DNA of 64,000 nt, from NCBI GenBank assembly GCA_002914845.1, contig JXTC01000002.1, positions 2,175,700 to 2,239,699 of the forward strand. Direction: 5' to 3'. The stretch comes from Trema orientale (Eukaryota; Streptophyta; Magnoliopsida; Rosales; Cannabaceae). Position 1 is the first letter of the stretch, and every line of letters begins with the position of its first letter. The translations under genes and the position numbers were made by a program. Below the pieces are notes generated by a model. That model made no database searches. It worked only from the letters and a program-made list of their open reading frames with translations, and was not told where the DNA came from. Below, one piece after another: positions 36,401 through 47,459 of this stretch.

Positions 36401-39400
36401 ATGCTAATCAGTTATTGCTTTCAAGTCAAAAGGACTTTACAGCTATGAGGGCAAACAAATTAAGGCAGAGAGAACCAGTGGACCAATGAGATCAACTTGG
36501 TGGTTCATGAGGTGTACCCTGATGTAAAATTCGAAGCTCCACCAAGTTTGTCCATATAAAGCAATAAGGTGACAAACCCCTTTTGGGTTACGTTACGTTA
36601 GATGGAATCAGTTAGCCTAATAACCCCATTTCTGACATGCTTGCAGTACTGACGCCATGCTTATTCAAACTAATCTGACACACCAAAATTTGGCTATAGT
36701 AAATTGCCTTCTTATTCTTTGAAATGACCAATCGAGATATGGGCTTTTAAGCAAAATCCCAGTACATTAGGCAGAACCCTAAAAACCAAAAACCAGAACC
36801 CTGAAACCAAAAGCTAGTGACATTAACCACGGGTCCTTGAAATGTGTTTTATTTATTTATTTATTTTTAAAAGGCCTCTGTGTTTAGGGTCTGGTCAACT
36901 GGAGTGGAGTGGACAGCCTGAAACAGGATATTGCTCTGCCTTAAAATGGTTATGTGGTTTCCAGTTGCAGGCAATAAAAGGATAAGCATCCATATACTAT
37001 ATAAATATATACACACACGCATAATAATGCCGATCACAGTGGGTCTCACCAACACTATGTTATTAAGGTTATTATTCATTCGATGTCTTTTTACTAACTC
37101 AAGTGTGAAATGAGGTTTTGGTTTTTTTTTGGTTCTTTTGAATGGAGTAGTAGTAACCAGTAACTAGTACTAAGGCAGATGTTGAAAGCTATGCTCCAAG
37201 GTGGGTTTTCATGGTGAAACTTGTGGGGTGCACAGAAAATTTCAGTGCAAGTTAGAAAAAGGGGGTCTAGTACTTTTAGCTTCAGGACCAGGATCAGGAC
37301 AGTCGAGAAGAGAAGGGGTTTTGCCGTTTCGGTTTTACTTCTTCTCTTCATGTAAAAATTAAGTATACAAGGATATGAGTCATATGACCCCTCTTCGGTT
37401 TTGAATTTTGAAGAACTATATTGAAAATAAAAAATGATTTAAAAAAAAAGAGTGGGTCTGTCACTAGTCTCTGGTCTCTCTCTGCTTGACAAATTATCAA
37501 ACACCTAAAAGTGTCATATCAAACATGTACAATTTTTGCTTATTAGGTGTGGATAAAGTGTAGTCACTGAGTATCCCACCTATCCTGCAGATTACAGGTA
37601 GAGATTAATGCACGTGATATTGTTTTGAATCACAAACTTTTCTTTTGGTCTTAGAAAGTGACACTTTTCATTTTTTTTTCCCCTTGTTGGGTTTTGTTTA
37701 GAGATTAATAAGTTAATGAATCGTTAGTTAGATAACGCAATGAGTTGGGATTAGTACGAGTATTAAGAAGGTTAAGCAGTTGTATTGCTTTTTATTTTTT
37801 TAATAAATTTAATTTTTCGCTTTTTTATTTTAGGTTGATGGGAAAGAGTGTGTGGGACAGCTCCCACAGATTTGTATCGTTGTCAATACATACAATAATG
37901 ACAGGCTTTTATGGTACGGTGTCCGAAAGGACCATGAACCGTTGGGCCTGCTCTGCTTCTGTGGAACAGCACATAGGGGTCTACGCACGTGGACTGGTAC
38001 AATCACTTGTTCTCCCTGCTGAGACACATACGAGAAAAATAACAAAAATAAATAAGAAAAGAAGAGAGAGCTTACAATACATAAATAATAAATCAATGAA
38101 TAGCACGATATATATATAGCACGTTTGATTAGAAACACTATTTAGTATTTACCTGTCCCTTTTTTTAATATCACTAATTGATTAATTATGTCACTAGCTA
38201 TTATTGTAGAAAATATTACTATTTCATGTTTTCAATAAAATGTTAATAGTCCACAACACCTTCAAATTTGTATATAGGTCCACTCGCACCTCTATTGGAG
38301 AAACGTAGAATCATCACGTTTTAATACATGATTAAATTAGTGTAAGAGAAATATAAGAAGTAAAAGGATTAAAAAGGAAAAAAATTGGAAATGAAAACAA
38401 GGTACAGACAGTTCCTCTAGGTTAACAAAGGTGTGTACCTTCCCCAATCAGTGAAAGAAAATCTCAAACAAAATCAACACCCTGTCCTTTTTATCTTCTA
38501 TCTCTATCTCTTTCACCTGTCATCTTTTGTACAGTTACTTAACTTCTTACACTCCTCATAAATACTGTTCAAAATAGCTTATCAAAATCCCAACTATACC
38601 CCCATGTCTTTGCTTTTCAATACTGTGTCTTATGATATTTCTGTTATTCAAATTGGTATATTATCAACTATTGGAGCAGCGCGCTCTCATATCCCCCCCC
38701 CAAAAAAAAAAAGAAAAAAGAGGAACTATTGGAGCAGTTCCAAAACTTCCAATGACAGTCATCCCCACATAACATGACACATTATTTCATTTTTTTCTTT
38801 TTCCTTTTTTTGCAACATTTTTTATTATTGTTTTCCTACCTTTTTATGTCTTTGTAAGACTGAAAGTTATTCACTTACCAAAAGCTTTGTTCTTTTTCAC
38901 CTATGCAGCTGAAACATTTCTTAGTGACTCATTATTCTGTTAAATAATTGAAAAAAAAAAACGTATTGAGAAAAAAAAATAATCATGGGAAAGTGTGGGG
39001 AACCAACCTTTATTTTCCCATTCGGGGTAGTGAATTTGCAATGAGATTATATCATTTTAAGCCCATTTGAGCTTCTGATCCTCTTTTCTATTTCAGTGAA
39101 GTTGCTGACTGTTTGGGATTTAGGTCAGTCTATTTCCCTATCTTTATTATCTATATGTGGCACTACAAAACTATAGATCCCACCCCAAGTTTGGATAATT
39201 CACAGAAGTCAGTTCTAGTCTCTCTCTCTCTCTCTCTCTACATATATTTATATTGTTTTTTTATTATGGAATAAAGTAGTATTTTATTTATGGGAAACTT
39301 ATGCATGCTGACATCCATCTGGCATTATAGCATAGGATAGGATAGCCATATTACTGTAACTCCAGAGAGTATTGTAGCTTCAGATAAAGTCCAGTTATAT

Positions 39401-40093
39401 TGAAGGGTTACTAGTACTGTAGTATCTCTATAGGCTCCGTTCATAAACGATGATATAAATAATATATATACATATACAGATATATACATGTCATCACCAT
39501 CAACATTCATGGATCCTTATTTCTATTTTATATGTTTATACATATCTCCATAAAAAATGCATGGCTTGAGAATTGAGCCTTATAATGAATGAGATGTTCA
39601 GTCTAATCCCTCATTGAAAACAAAGGCGAACATTTATTACAAATTTGAAGCAAATTTTATTATGAATGACATTATGCATCGTCTAGTCGTCACAATTATG
39701 AAGGCATGAGGTGGCAACATTTAGGTGACACTCTTATACCTGGACAAAAGCTTGTTACGTCCCTTTTTTCCCCCCCATTTTGTACATATAGTATTTAAGT
39801 ATGTATAGTATAGTACTACAGGTAATAAATACTTGTGAAATTGTTCAGATTGATTACACACAACAGATTTTTAGTTGTTTGTATTGTATGACTCTTTATT
39901 GTTTATTTTAATTCTGCCTTTATCCTTTTTATATTCACAGTAGCGAAACAACAATTAATTTCTATATTTACTGTCACAATTAAAAAGAGTAATTTAGTCC
40001 GTATAGTGTTATTCATTCTTATTGGGATAAAACATTATCCGAGTATAGCACGTTCTTATTATTGTAATTTGATTCTCAAAGTTGCTAACTCCT
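33482..40093. other. Intergenic DNA downstream of the mTERF gene
   Basis: The 3' UTR probably occupies the first few hundred bases. The remainder has no supported gene. It contains a 120-bp-class duplication (34122-34372), a (TC)n tract near 39219-39239 and a relatively GC-rich patch near 37840-38030. Short open frames lack domains. Confidence 0.4.
34122..34372. repeat. Tandem duplication of about 121-127 bp
   Basis: Two adjacent copies share TTTTGTTTAA, TTCATGAGARTCAYCACCA, GAAATTGTGTTATCTTCG, ATTCGTAGATTCCTTGC and TAATTAGACC, with scattered substitutions and a small indel. Confidence 0.85.
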
Positions 40094-40203
40094 TTAGGTC
40101 TATATTTAGTACACTGTATAAAGACTCTGTATTGTATTAGTTAAACACAATACTATGTTTAGTTGTGCTTTTATACTGTATTATTTAATATGAGATGAAT
40201 TTT

Positions 40204-41170
40204 ATTTTTTTTTTTGGGTAAAACGTCACGGGATTCATTCAAAGAATGGCCTCACGAACCAGAGGAATCCATTCATTACAGTTACAAAAAACAGCCGTTG
40301 GGATAGCTTCAATATCTATCTCACTAGAGATATTACAAAATAAGGCCCATTTAGCAAGATTACGAACATAAAAATTAAATTCTCTTGGAACAAAGCTAAA
40401 GGATAATCCCATGAATTGGTTGCTGAGGGCTTTTGCCGAAGAGATGGAGTTAACTATCTCCCAGTTTGATTGTTCTCTATTAAGATTGGAAATAGTTACT
40501 TGGGAATCACCCTTAATGATGTAGTAAGGAATCTTCCTCTTGACGGCTTCAGTTAGGGCAAGAATCGCTGAGTGTGCTTCGCCGACCAGTGGAGATTTAG
40601 GAGTTATCTTGCTAGTAACAGCAAAGAGAATAACACCTTCATGATTTCTGGCTATGGCTGCTAACATCACTTCGTCCCTCCCCATTGCAATATCGAAATT
40701 CAACTTAACCCAGTCAACAGAGGGGAGAGTCCAAGAGGAGATACCTGGCGGTGTGCTATTAATTAGTAGAGCCTCTGAGAATAGTGAGTAAGAAGCGAAA
40801 ATATGTCTCAAGCAAGAGTTGACATACGGCGCAGAATGATCGTGAATAGCAGCGTTCCTTGTTAACCAGATATAATCTATAGCTATTGAGACAAACAGAA
40901 GCACTTCATCACAGTTCACACGAAACTCTTTCAAATGCAAAATAAATCTAAGCCACTCCACACATGAATTCACCGAGCCTCTTGAAGGGGAAAGAGCCCA
41001 AGGCGAAGCAATCCAGATTCTTTTCGTGAAATTACAAGAAAGGAAAGTATGCTCTAGACTTTCAGGACCATCTCCACATAACGGGCATTCTACCGAGTCA
41101 ATTGCAAAAATCTCGTTAATTTTAAAACACACCAGTAAAGCATTTGAAAGGATCTGCCACTAAGTACTTT
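40204..41170 (-). mobile_element. 5'-truncated LINE (non-LTR retrotransposon) 3' end
   Basis: On the minus strand the element carries a zf-RVT/RNase H reading frame followed by a poly-A tail (plus-strand T-run at 40204-40215). Reverse transcriptase and ORF1 are missing, so it is 5' truncated near 41160-41170. Flanks on the two sides share ATATGA...AAATTTA-like sequence, a possible mutated target-site duplication. Confidence 0.8.
40239..41156 (-). pseudogene. LINE ORF2 C-terminal fragment: zf-RVT plus RNase H (RVT_3)
   Basis: Numbering from the Met at 41132, the frame runs 297 codons uninterrupted and extends a few codons further upstream (to about 41159), where a stop precedes it at the truncation. 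Residues 16-33 form a zf-RVT zinc knuckle (C16, C19, H28, C33). An RNase H-like domain covers about 140-265, with candidate catalytic D147 (in VKLNFDIA), E185 (in GEAHSA) and D209 (in KGDSQ). The usual final Asp/His of the N-x-x-A-D/H-x-L-A-K block is replaced (REFNFYVRNLAK), so the enzyme is probably inactive. The open frame suggests a moderately recent insertion. It is not a host gene, and the reverse transcriptase is absent. Confidence 0.8.
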
Positions 41171-41606
41171 GATATGAAAATTTAATAAAATACGAAAAGT
41201 ATTATCTAATACGAAAAAAAATCTGTATTATATTGTATTATAATATTGATTCTCATCACTTTCACTTTCTTTGTCCATAATTTCTCTCTCATCACTTTTG
41301 CTTTCTTTATTTTATCTCCCATCCCTTTCTCTCCCCTTCCTTTTTCTCACATCACTTTATCCTTTTTAAAAGTAGTATTTTTAAAAATATTTTTACAATT
41401 AATATTTTTCAAAAATTGAAATTAGAAAGTGGTATTTTTTAAATTTTTTGAAAACTGGTATTTTAGAAATGGTATTTTTCAAAATAATTTTTTCAAAATG
41501 ATTTTTTCTAGATAAAATTTTAAAAGTGTTTTTTTTTTCAAAAATTAATTTTTAACGCATTATCTTACTACAATGCAAAATCAAAACCAAAACCAAACAT
41601 AGTACT

Positions 41607-43079
41607 TGTTACGCTAAATGCATATACATAAAATAACTGCAAGTGCACGGGTCGTAAACAAGTAATAAAGTGATAAGTATAGAGTTATCGATCCCACGAG
41701 AAATTGGGTGTTAAATTATCGTTAATTACTGGAATTATCGTGACCTAACTTATCTAGGCAACTAAACTAAATACGTTTATAATTAAATAGAAATAAATAA
41801 AAATATTAATACAAAAATAAAACATAGAAACTCTATGCATAAATATACTAGGGGATTGAATTTACTTAACTATCAACTATGTCTTTTGATTACTAATTGT
41901 GTTCAAATAAATTATTCCTAGTTAATAAGCCAAAAATCCGATGGTATTTCTACTCCCTCTCTCGAGTGTCGAGTGAAATCATTCCTAAATCCCGGTTCCA
42001 ATATCTCTATTCTGAGCCTAAAAGTTAGAAATTTATTATGTTCAATAGTTCTTTGATCATAGCTTCAAAAGAATTATGGGTTCTCTCAAACTCTACAAAA
42101 TCCTAAGTTGTAGTATCCTATGGTCATATATAAAATTCCTTCTCTCGAGTACCGAATTCTAGAAAATAATTCATCTGACTAGTGGCCAATTAGTTGAAAA
42201 GCATTAAGCAATGAGTAGCATAAATAAATTCAAGAACAATATCAAATATTGGAAATCAAGGCATAGAATCAAAGTATAAACTACATCATTCTCCAAGCAT
42301 ATAATAATTAATTCAACATATAAAAATCCGAAACTAATCTCATGAAGAATTTCATATATATAAACATGTTAAATAATCAAACATAATACAAAATCCAAAT
42401 AAGACTAGAGTGAGAAAGAGGATGAGAAAAACTCTTTTGTAGAGGTAGAACTTCAAGCTTTAATTCTTCAAGCAACTCTCTCAAGCTTCCTCTCCAAATT
42501 TCAGCTCCAGAGCTCTCCTCTCTCTAGCATTTTTAAGCTCTCAAGTGTGTATCTTCTCTCCAACTCTCCACCTTTGCTTTGGAGGCTGAAGGATGTATTT
42601 AAGGAGTTCCAAGATGACCTACACCAGGTGGAATATCAACCATTCGATTGGATGGTATCAATGGCTGAGATTGACCCTAAAATCTTACTAAAAACGTATT
42701 TTCGGACGAGATAAAGCGCTATGGCACTCACGGCTCTGGAAAACTTTCTTCCAGAAAGCGCCACGGTGCTCTCTGGCCAGTGCCACGACTCTCCTGATTC
42801 TGGAAAATCAGCACGACATAGTTTTTTTCTCGGGAGCACTGTTTCGCTATTTTAGCTTTATTTTGCCTGATTTTCATTGCTTTGTATTCGTATCGGACTC
42901 AACTTCAATCTAAAAGGGTTGAAATATCTATGTTTAGCACCAATTCATTTTGATTCTCATTTATTTACAAGAACTACAAAAATAAAGTGAAAACATATCA
43001 AACCAATAAAAATACTTGAGAACTTACAATTATTTGAGATAAATAATGCTTAATTTGTGAGTAAATTAATCATTCATTA
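41607..43079 (-). repeat. LTR, left copy (3' LTR in element orientation)
   Basis: Begins TGTTACGCTAAAT on the plus strand and shares long blocks with 45742-47378, including AAACAAGTAATAAAGTGATA, GATCCCACGA and TCTCTGGCCAGTGCCAC. The right end, near ATTAATCATTCATTA, is approximate. Confidence 0.85.
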
Positions 43080-43083
43080 AATA

Positions 43084-43105
43084 CTCCCAAACTCAAATAT
43101 TTGCT
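43084..43105 (-). other. Polypurine tract of the LTR element
   Basis: On the minus strand the sequence reads ...TTTGAGTTTGGGAGTA directly before the 3' LTR and follows a GAGGACAAGCAAA-like motif. This arrangement is familiar from Tat/Athila-group elements. Confidence 0.6.
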
Positions 43106-45721
43106 TGTCCTCAAGTAAAACAAAAGAAGAAAAAGAAAAAGAAAAATTAAATAATAAAACACAAATAGTAATGTGTGAATTTCGTGTCGAATCAAGAATT
43201 GTGCAAGTATCTCCGAAGTCACAAAATGTTCCAAGTTCAAATGAAATACAAATATTAAGAATATCTAGAATTTTAACATCAAGTATCAGTTTCACCTCAC
43301 TCAAGAACCTCTCGTGTAAGTGTGTGCACAATCAATCTCACTCAACCCAAGGAACTCCGGATAAACTTATACACCTAGTAGACTATGAATGCTCTCTAGA
43401 TAACGCCAATTGGAACTACCATAAGCCCATTTTTCATATCGCTCTCCAAAGATCAAAGGATCTTTCAAGGATTGTAATGAAAGACTGGAGTGAAATGGTG
43501 GATAAAAAGGATATTTTTAAGCTCGGATCACCCTAAACATGCATCACAACTCATGGATCTTGCATGATTCCCAAGAAAAAAAAATTTTACTCACTAGTTT
43601 CCCATTATATTGCTATATTTTCTTCTATTATACCCACAATAAGATTATTCACAAAAATACAAAATTAAACACAATCCTTAATTCTTTTTTTTTTTCACAA
43701 TTTTTTTTTTTTGCATAAAGATTGTGACAAAAAGAAGAGAAATATAAACCTCACATCCAAATTCAAAATCAACATTGTTCTCAATATTGAAAAGAATGGA
43801 AGGTAATACACAATTTGCACAAACTCTTTCTTTTTGTTTTTTATTTTTATTTTTTTAAAAAACAATCAATCTACCATTAATTCTCCAAACACAACCCATA
43901 CTTGTATTTACGCTCAGTGAATCATGCAAGAATGCAACATAATCATCCCTATTAGTGATGAGTTTAATAAATAGAAATTAATTTGGTCGTTTGGATACAC
44001 TTGTGAGGGTGATAAAGAAAATAGGTCAAATAGGTTCAAATGGGATTACTAGGGATAAAACTTTCGAGGGTTAGCTTCAAAAGCTCATCAAAAGATCTAA
44101 AGAAATACCTAGATCCTCTCTTCAATGTCACTTAACCTAGGATTTTGCCTCAAGCAACACTTAAATAGGTTTTAGAGTTCATGAGATATCAAAGCCTTAT
44201 TAATATACATAAGTGTTCTCTAAAGCTCAAAGTAATCAAGTGGTCGTGATTTATGGTGCTCAAATGAAAAGAATCAAGAGTAAACTTTAACCAATACGAA
44301 TTAAGCACACAAATAATTTCAATGAATTGCATTTTAAACGACCTAAAGAATATTTAGTGACTAAACTTATCATCACTAATAACAAGTTATCTCATAACTT
44401 ATTCAAGCAAACAAAGGAAAAAAAAAATTAACCAAAAGTACATAGCTCATAGAAAGAAAATCATGGTAACTAACATATATTCAAAGCCACACCCAATAAA
44501 TAATTAATTAAAAAGTATTTTCACCTTCAAACTCAAAATTTGGCATTGTTCTTCTAAATTTAAATGTTCAATATAATCATAAGATAAAAAAACACGTATC
44601 AAGGAGGCGAGACATTTTTGTCTTCTATTAAGGTGGGCGAATGTGGTGCTCTGGTCAAGGTGGCTCTAACTTGAGTGGTACATAAATCCTCTCCATAATT
44701 TGTATCCTTAGGTTTATTCATGTACAAATTAGTGAAGCTCATCAAATAGCGGCTTCCGCCTATAGTACGTGTCATACAACATGACAAATAGGTTTTGCTT
44801 TGAAACTCTCAAGTTTGGCGATATATGGAAGTATTCAGCACATACGCTCAACTTGTATAAGGTCCGACACATGTATTTGGTGCCCTTGAATGAATGGTAC
44901 TAGCAGTGATGGAGGAGGTTTTAGCCACATAGAATCGTCATAGATGTGATCCTTGATGAATAGTAGCGACATGATGATTTGGATCTCAAAGAGTGAAGAT
45001 TCACAAGTGTTGTCTTGTGATTCTTCCTCTTTGATCTACTCTTGATTCTCCTTCTCACTTGAGTCATCATCATTAAACAAATCCCAGTGCCCTTTCGCTT
45101 GTGCTCGGCTCCTTATGGTGGCTTTCATCTTCATATATGTCTCATGCGTCTTTTGCCACTATCTCTATCCTCTCTACCTTCTTTGTATGGAGCCTTTTCT
45201 CATTTGAAAAATTGGCAACAATGTCCTCAAGGTCGGGAGAAAACTCTACTTAGTAATGTAGGGTATCAATCCATAGTGTTGAAATGTTGGAATTATCCCC
45301 AAAGGCAAAGTGACTTAGTGGTTCATTCCTACTCTGATAGTCAAAATCGGTCATATTTTCTAGCAACTAATAGGCTTCGTCTACGGATAGTTGGTAAAAA
45401 GAAGTGGTACTATTTCCTCTTTCCATCTAAGTTCTTATTTCGGTGGCTAAAACATCGAGAAAGTTTTATATTTGACACTCCCGAGTGAAACCATAATGAG
45501 AAAATGTTGTGAGCAAGTTTTTGTATCTCCACCAAGCACAATAAAATGGCTTTAAGTCTCGTTGAGCAAACTACAGAATGACTTGTTGATCTACTATCTC
45601 CAAGTATCTCATAAAATAAACATAAAAAAAAAATGAGGAATAAAAAAATGAAAATAAACGCCTAAATTAAAATCAAGTTACTTACTCCTTATATCAAAAA
45701 CAATCTAGAATGCCAATTCTT

Positions 45722-45739
45722 TGGCCATAGCGCCAAAAA
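45722..45739 (-). other. Primer-binding site of the LTR element
   Basis: On the minus strand TGGCGCTATGGCC starts three to four bases after the 5' LTR. It resembles the tRNA-Asp-type site of Tat/Athila elements (TGGCGCCGTTGCC), with mutations. Confidence 0.6.
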
Positions 45740-45741
45740 TT

Positions 45742-47378
45742 TGTTACGCTAAATAAATATATATAAAATAACCGTAAGTGTACGGGTTGTAAACAAGTAA
45801 TAAAGTGATAAGTATATAATTGTAGATCCCACGAAGAGTTATCTGTTAAATTATCATTAAATACTAGAATTATCGTGACCTAACTTTATCTAGGCAACCA
45901 AACTAAATAAGTTTCTAATTAAATGAAAACAAATATAAATATAAATATAAAAATAAAATTCGAAAACTCAACGCACAAATGTACTAGGAGATTGAATTCA
46001 CTGTACTATTAACTATGTCTTTTAATTACCAATTATGTTCAAATTAATTATTCCTAGTTTATAAGCTAAGAACCCGATGGTATTTCTGCTCCCTCTCTCG
46101 GATACCGAGTGAAATCATTCCTAAATCCTGGTTTCAATATCTCTGTTCCAAACCTAGAAATTAGAAATTCATTATGTTCAATAGTTCTTTGATCATAGCT
46201 TCAAAGGAATTATATGTTCTCTCAAACTCTATAAAATTTTAAGTTATACTATCCTATGGTCATATTTAAAATTCCCTCTCTCGAGTACTGAATTCTAGAA
46301 ACTAATTCATCCAACTAGTAGCCAATTAATTAAGAAGCATTAAGCAATGAATAGCACAAATAAATTCAAGAACAATATCAATGAATATATTAGAAATCAA
46401 GACATAAAATCAAAGTATAAGCTACATTATTCCCTAAGTATATAACAATTAATTCAACATAGGAGAATCCGAAACTAAGTTCATCAAGAATTTCATATAT
46501 CCAAACATATTCAATAATAAAAAAAACAATACAAAATTCAAATAAGACTAGGATGAGAAAGGGGATGAGAAAAACTCTTTTATAGAGGTAGAAATTCAAG
46601 CTTCAATTCTTCAAGTAACCCTCTCAAGCTTTCTCTACAAATTTCAGCTCCAAAGCTCTCCTCTCTCTAGTATTTTTGAGCTCTCAAGTATATTTTTTCT
46701 CTCCAACTCTTCACTGTTACTATGGAGGCTTAAGAATATATTTAAGGAGCTCTAAGATGACCTAGACTGGGTAGAATATCAATCATTCGATTGGATAGGA
46801 TCAATGGCCGAGATTGGCCTTAAAATCTCGTTAAAAACGCGTTTCTGGACACGGCAGAGCGCGAATGCGGTACTCTCTGGCAAGCACTACGGCTCTCACG
46901 GCTCTAGATAACTTTCTTCCAGAGAGCACCACGACACTCTCTGGCCAGTGCCACAGTTCTCCTAGTTCTGGAAAATTAGCACGATACAGTTTTTTTCTCG
47001 GGAGCGCTGTTTCACCGTTTTAACTTCCTTTTGTCTGATTTTTGTTGCATTTATATCAGACTCAATTTCAATCTAAAAGGCTTGAAATACCTATATTTGG
47101 CACCAATTCATCTTGATTCTCATTTATTCACAAGAACTATAAAAACAAAGTAAAAATACATCAAACTAATAAAAATGCTTAAGAACTTACAATTATTTAA
47201 GTTGAATAATACTTGATTTGAAATACCCATGTTTGGCACCAATTCATCTTGATTCTCATTTATTCACAAGAATTATAAAAATAAAGTAAAAATACATCAA
47301 ACCAACAAAAATGATTGAGAACTTACAATTATTTAAGTTGAATAAAACTTGATTTGTGAGTGAATTAATCACTTATTA
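45742..47378 (-). repeat. LTR, right copy (5' LTR in element orientation), with internal duplication
   Basis: Homologous to 41607-43079 along its length, but longer because a 136-bp segment is duplicated in tandem (47084-47219 and 47220-47355). Confidence 0.85.
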
Positions 47379-47459
47379 GTATTATAATAGAATAATACAA
47401 TACAATCTAATCTAATATAATACATCACAATACAATACAAGGTATCAAATATGACCTTA

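Larger units (their letters stand above)
43080..45741 (-). other. LTR-element interior without recognisable gag or pol
   Basis: AT-rich, and full of stops on the element's own (minus) strand. Frames at 43105-43536 (+), 45087-45488 (+) and 44599-44787 (-) contain no retroviral-type domain that I can recognise. Confidence 0.6.
41607..47378 (-). mobile_element. Non-autonomous Ty3/gypsy-like (Tat/Athila-type) LTR retrotransposon
   Basis: Two direct repeats of about 1.5 kb flank a 2.66-kb interior. Read on the minus strand, the order is 5' LTR (47378-45742), a primer-binding site beginning TGGCGCTATGGCC just inside it, the interior, a polypurine tract (GTTTGGGAG) and the 3' LTR (about 43079-41607). 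No gag, protease, RT or integrase frame is recognisable, so mobilisation would need another element. The LTRs differ at roughly one site in eight over the first 185 bp compared by eye, so the insertion is old. Flanking GTACT/GTATT is a possible imperfect 5-bp target duplication. Confidence 0.8.
40094..47459. mobile_element. Nested transposon block: TIR element split by LINE and LTR element
   Basis: The outer left sequence (TAGGTCTATATTTAGTAC, then CTGTAT..TGTATTGTATTAG) matches the reverse complement of the outer right sequence ending at 47459 (TAAGGTCATATTTGATACC, then TTGTATTGTATTG). These read as degenerate TIRs of one older AT-rich element. A LINE tail (40204-41170) and an LTR retrotransposon (41607-47378) lie within. 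The outer boundaries are inference. Confidence 0.45.

Noticed and set aside
45087-45488. 133-codon plus-strand frame inside the LTR element
   Set aside because: Opposite to the element's orientation, with no gag/pol or host domain recognised.
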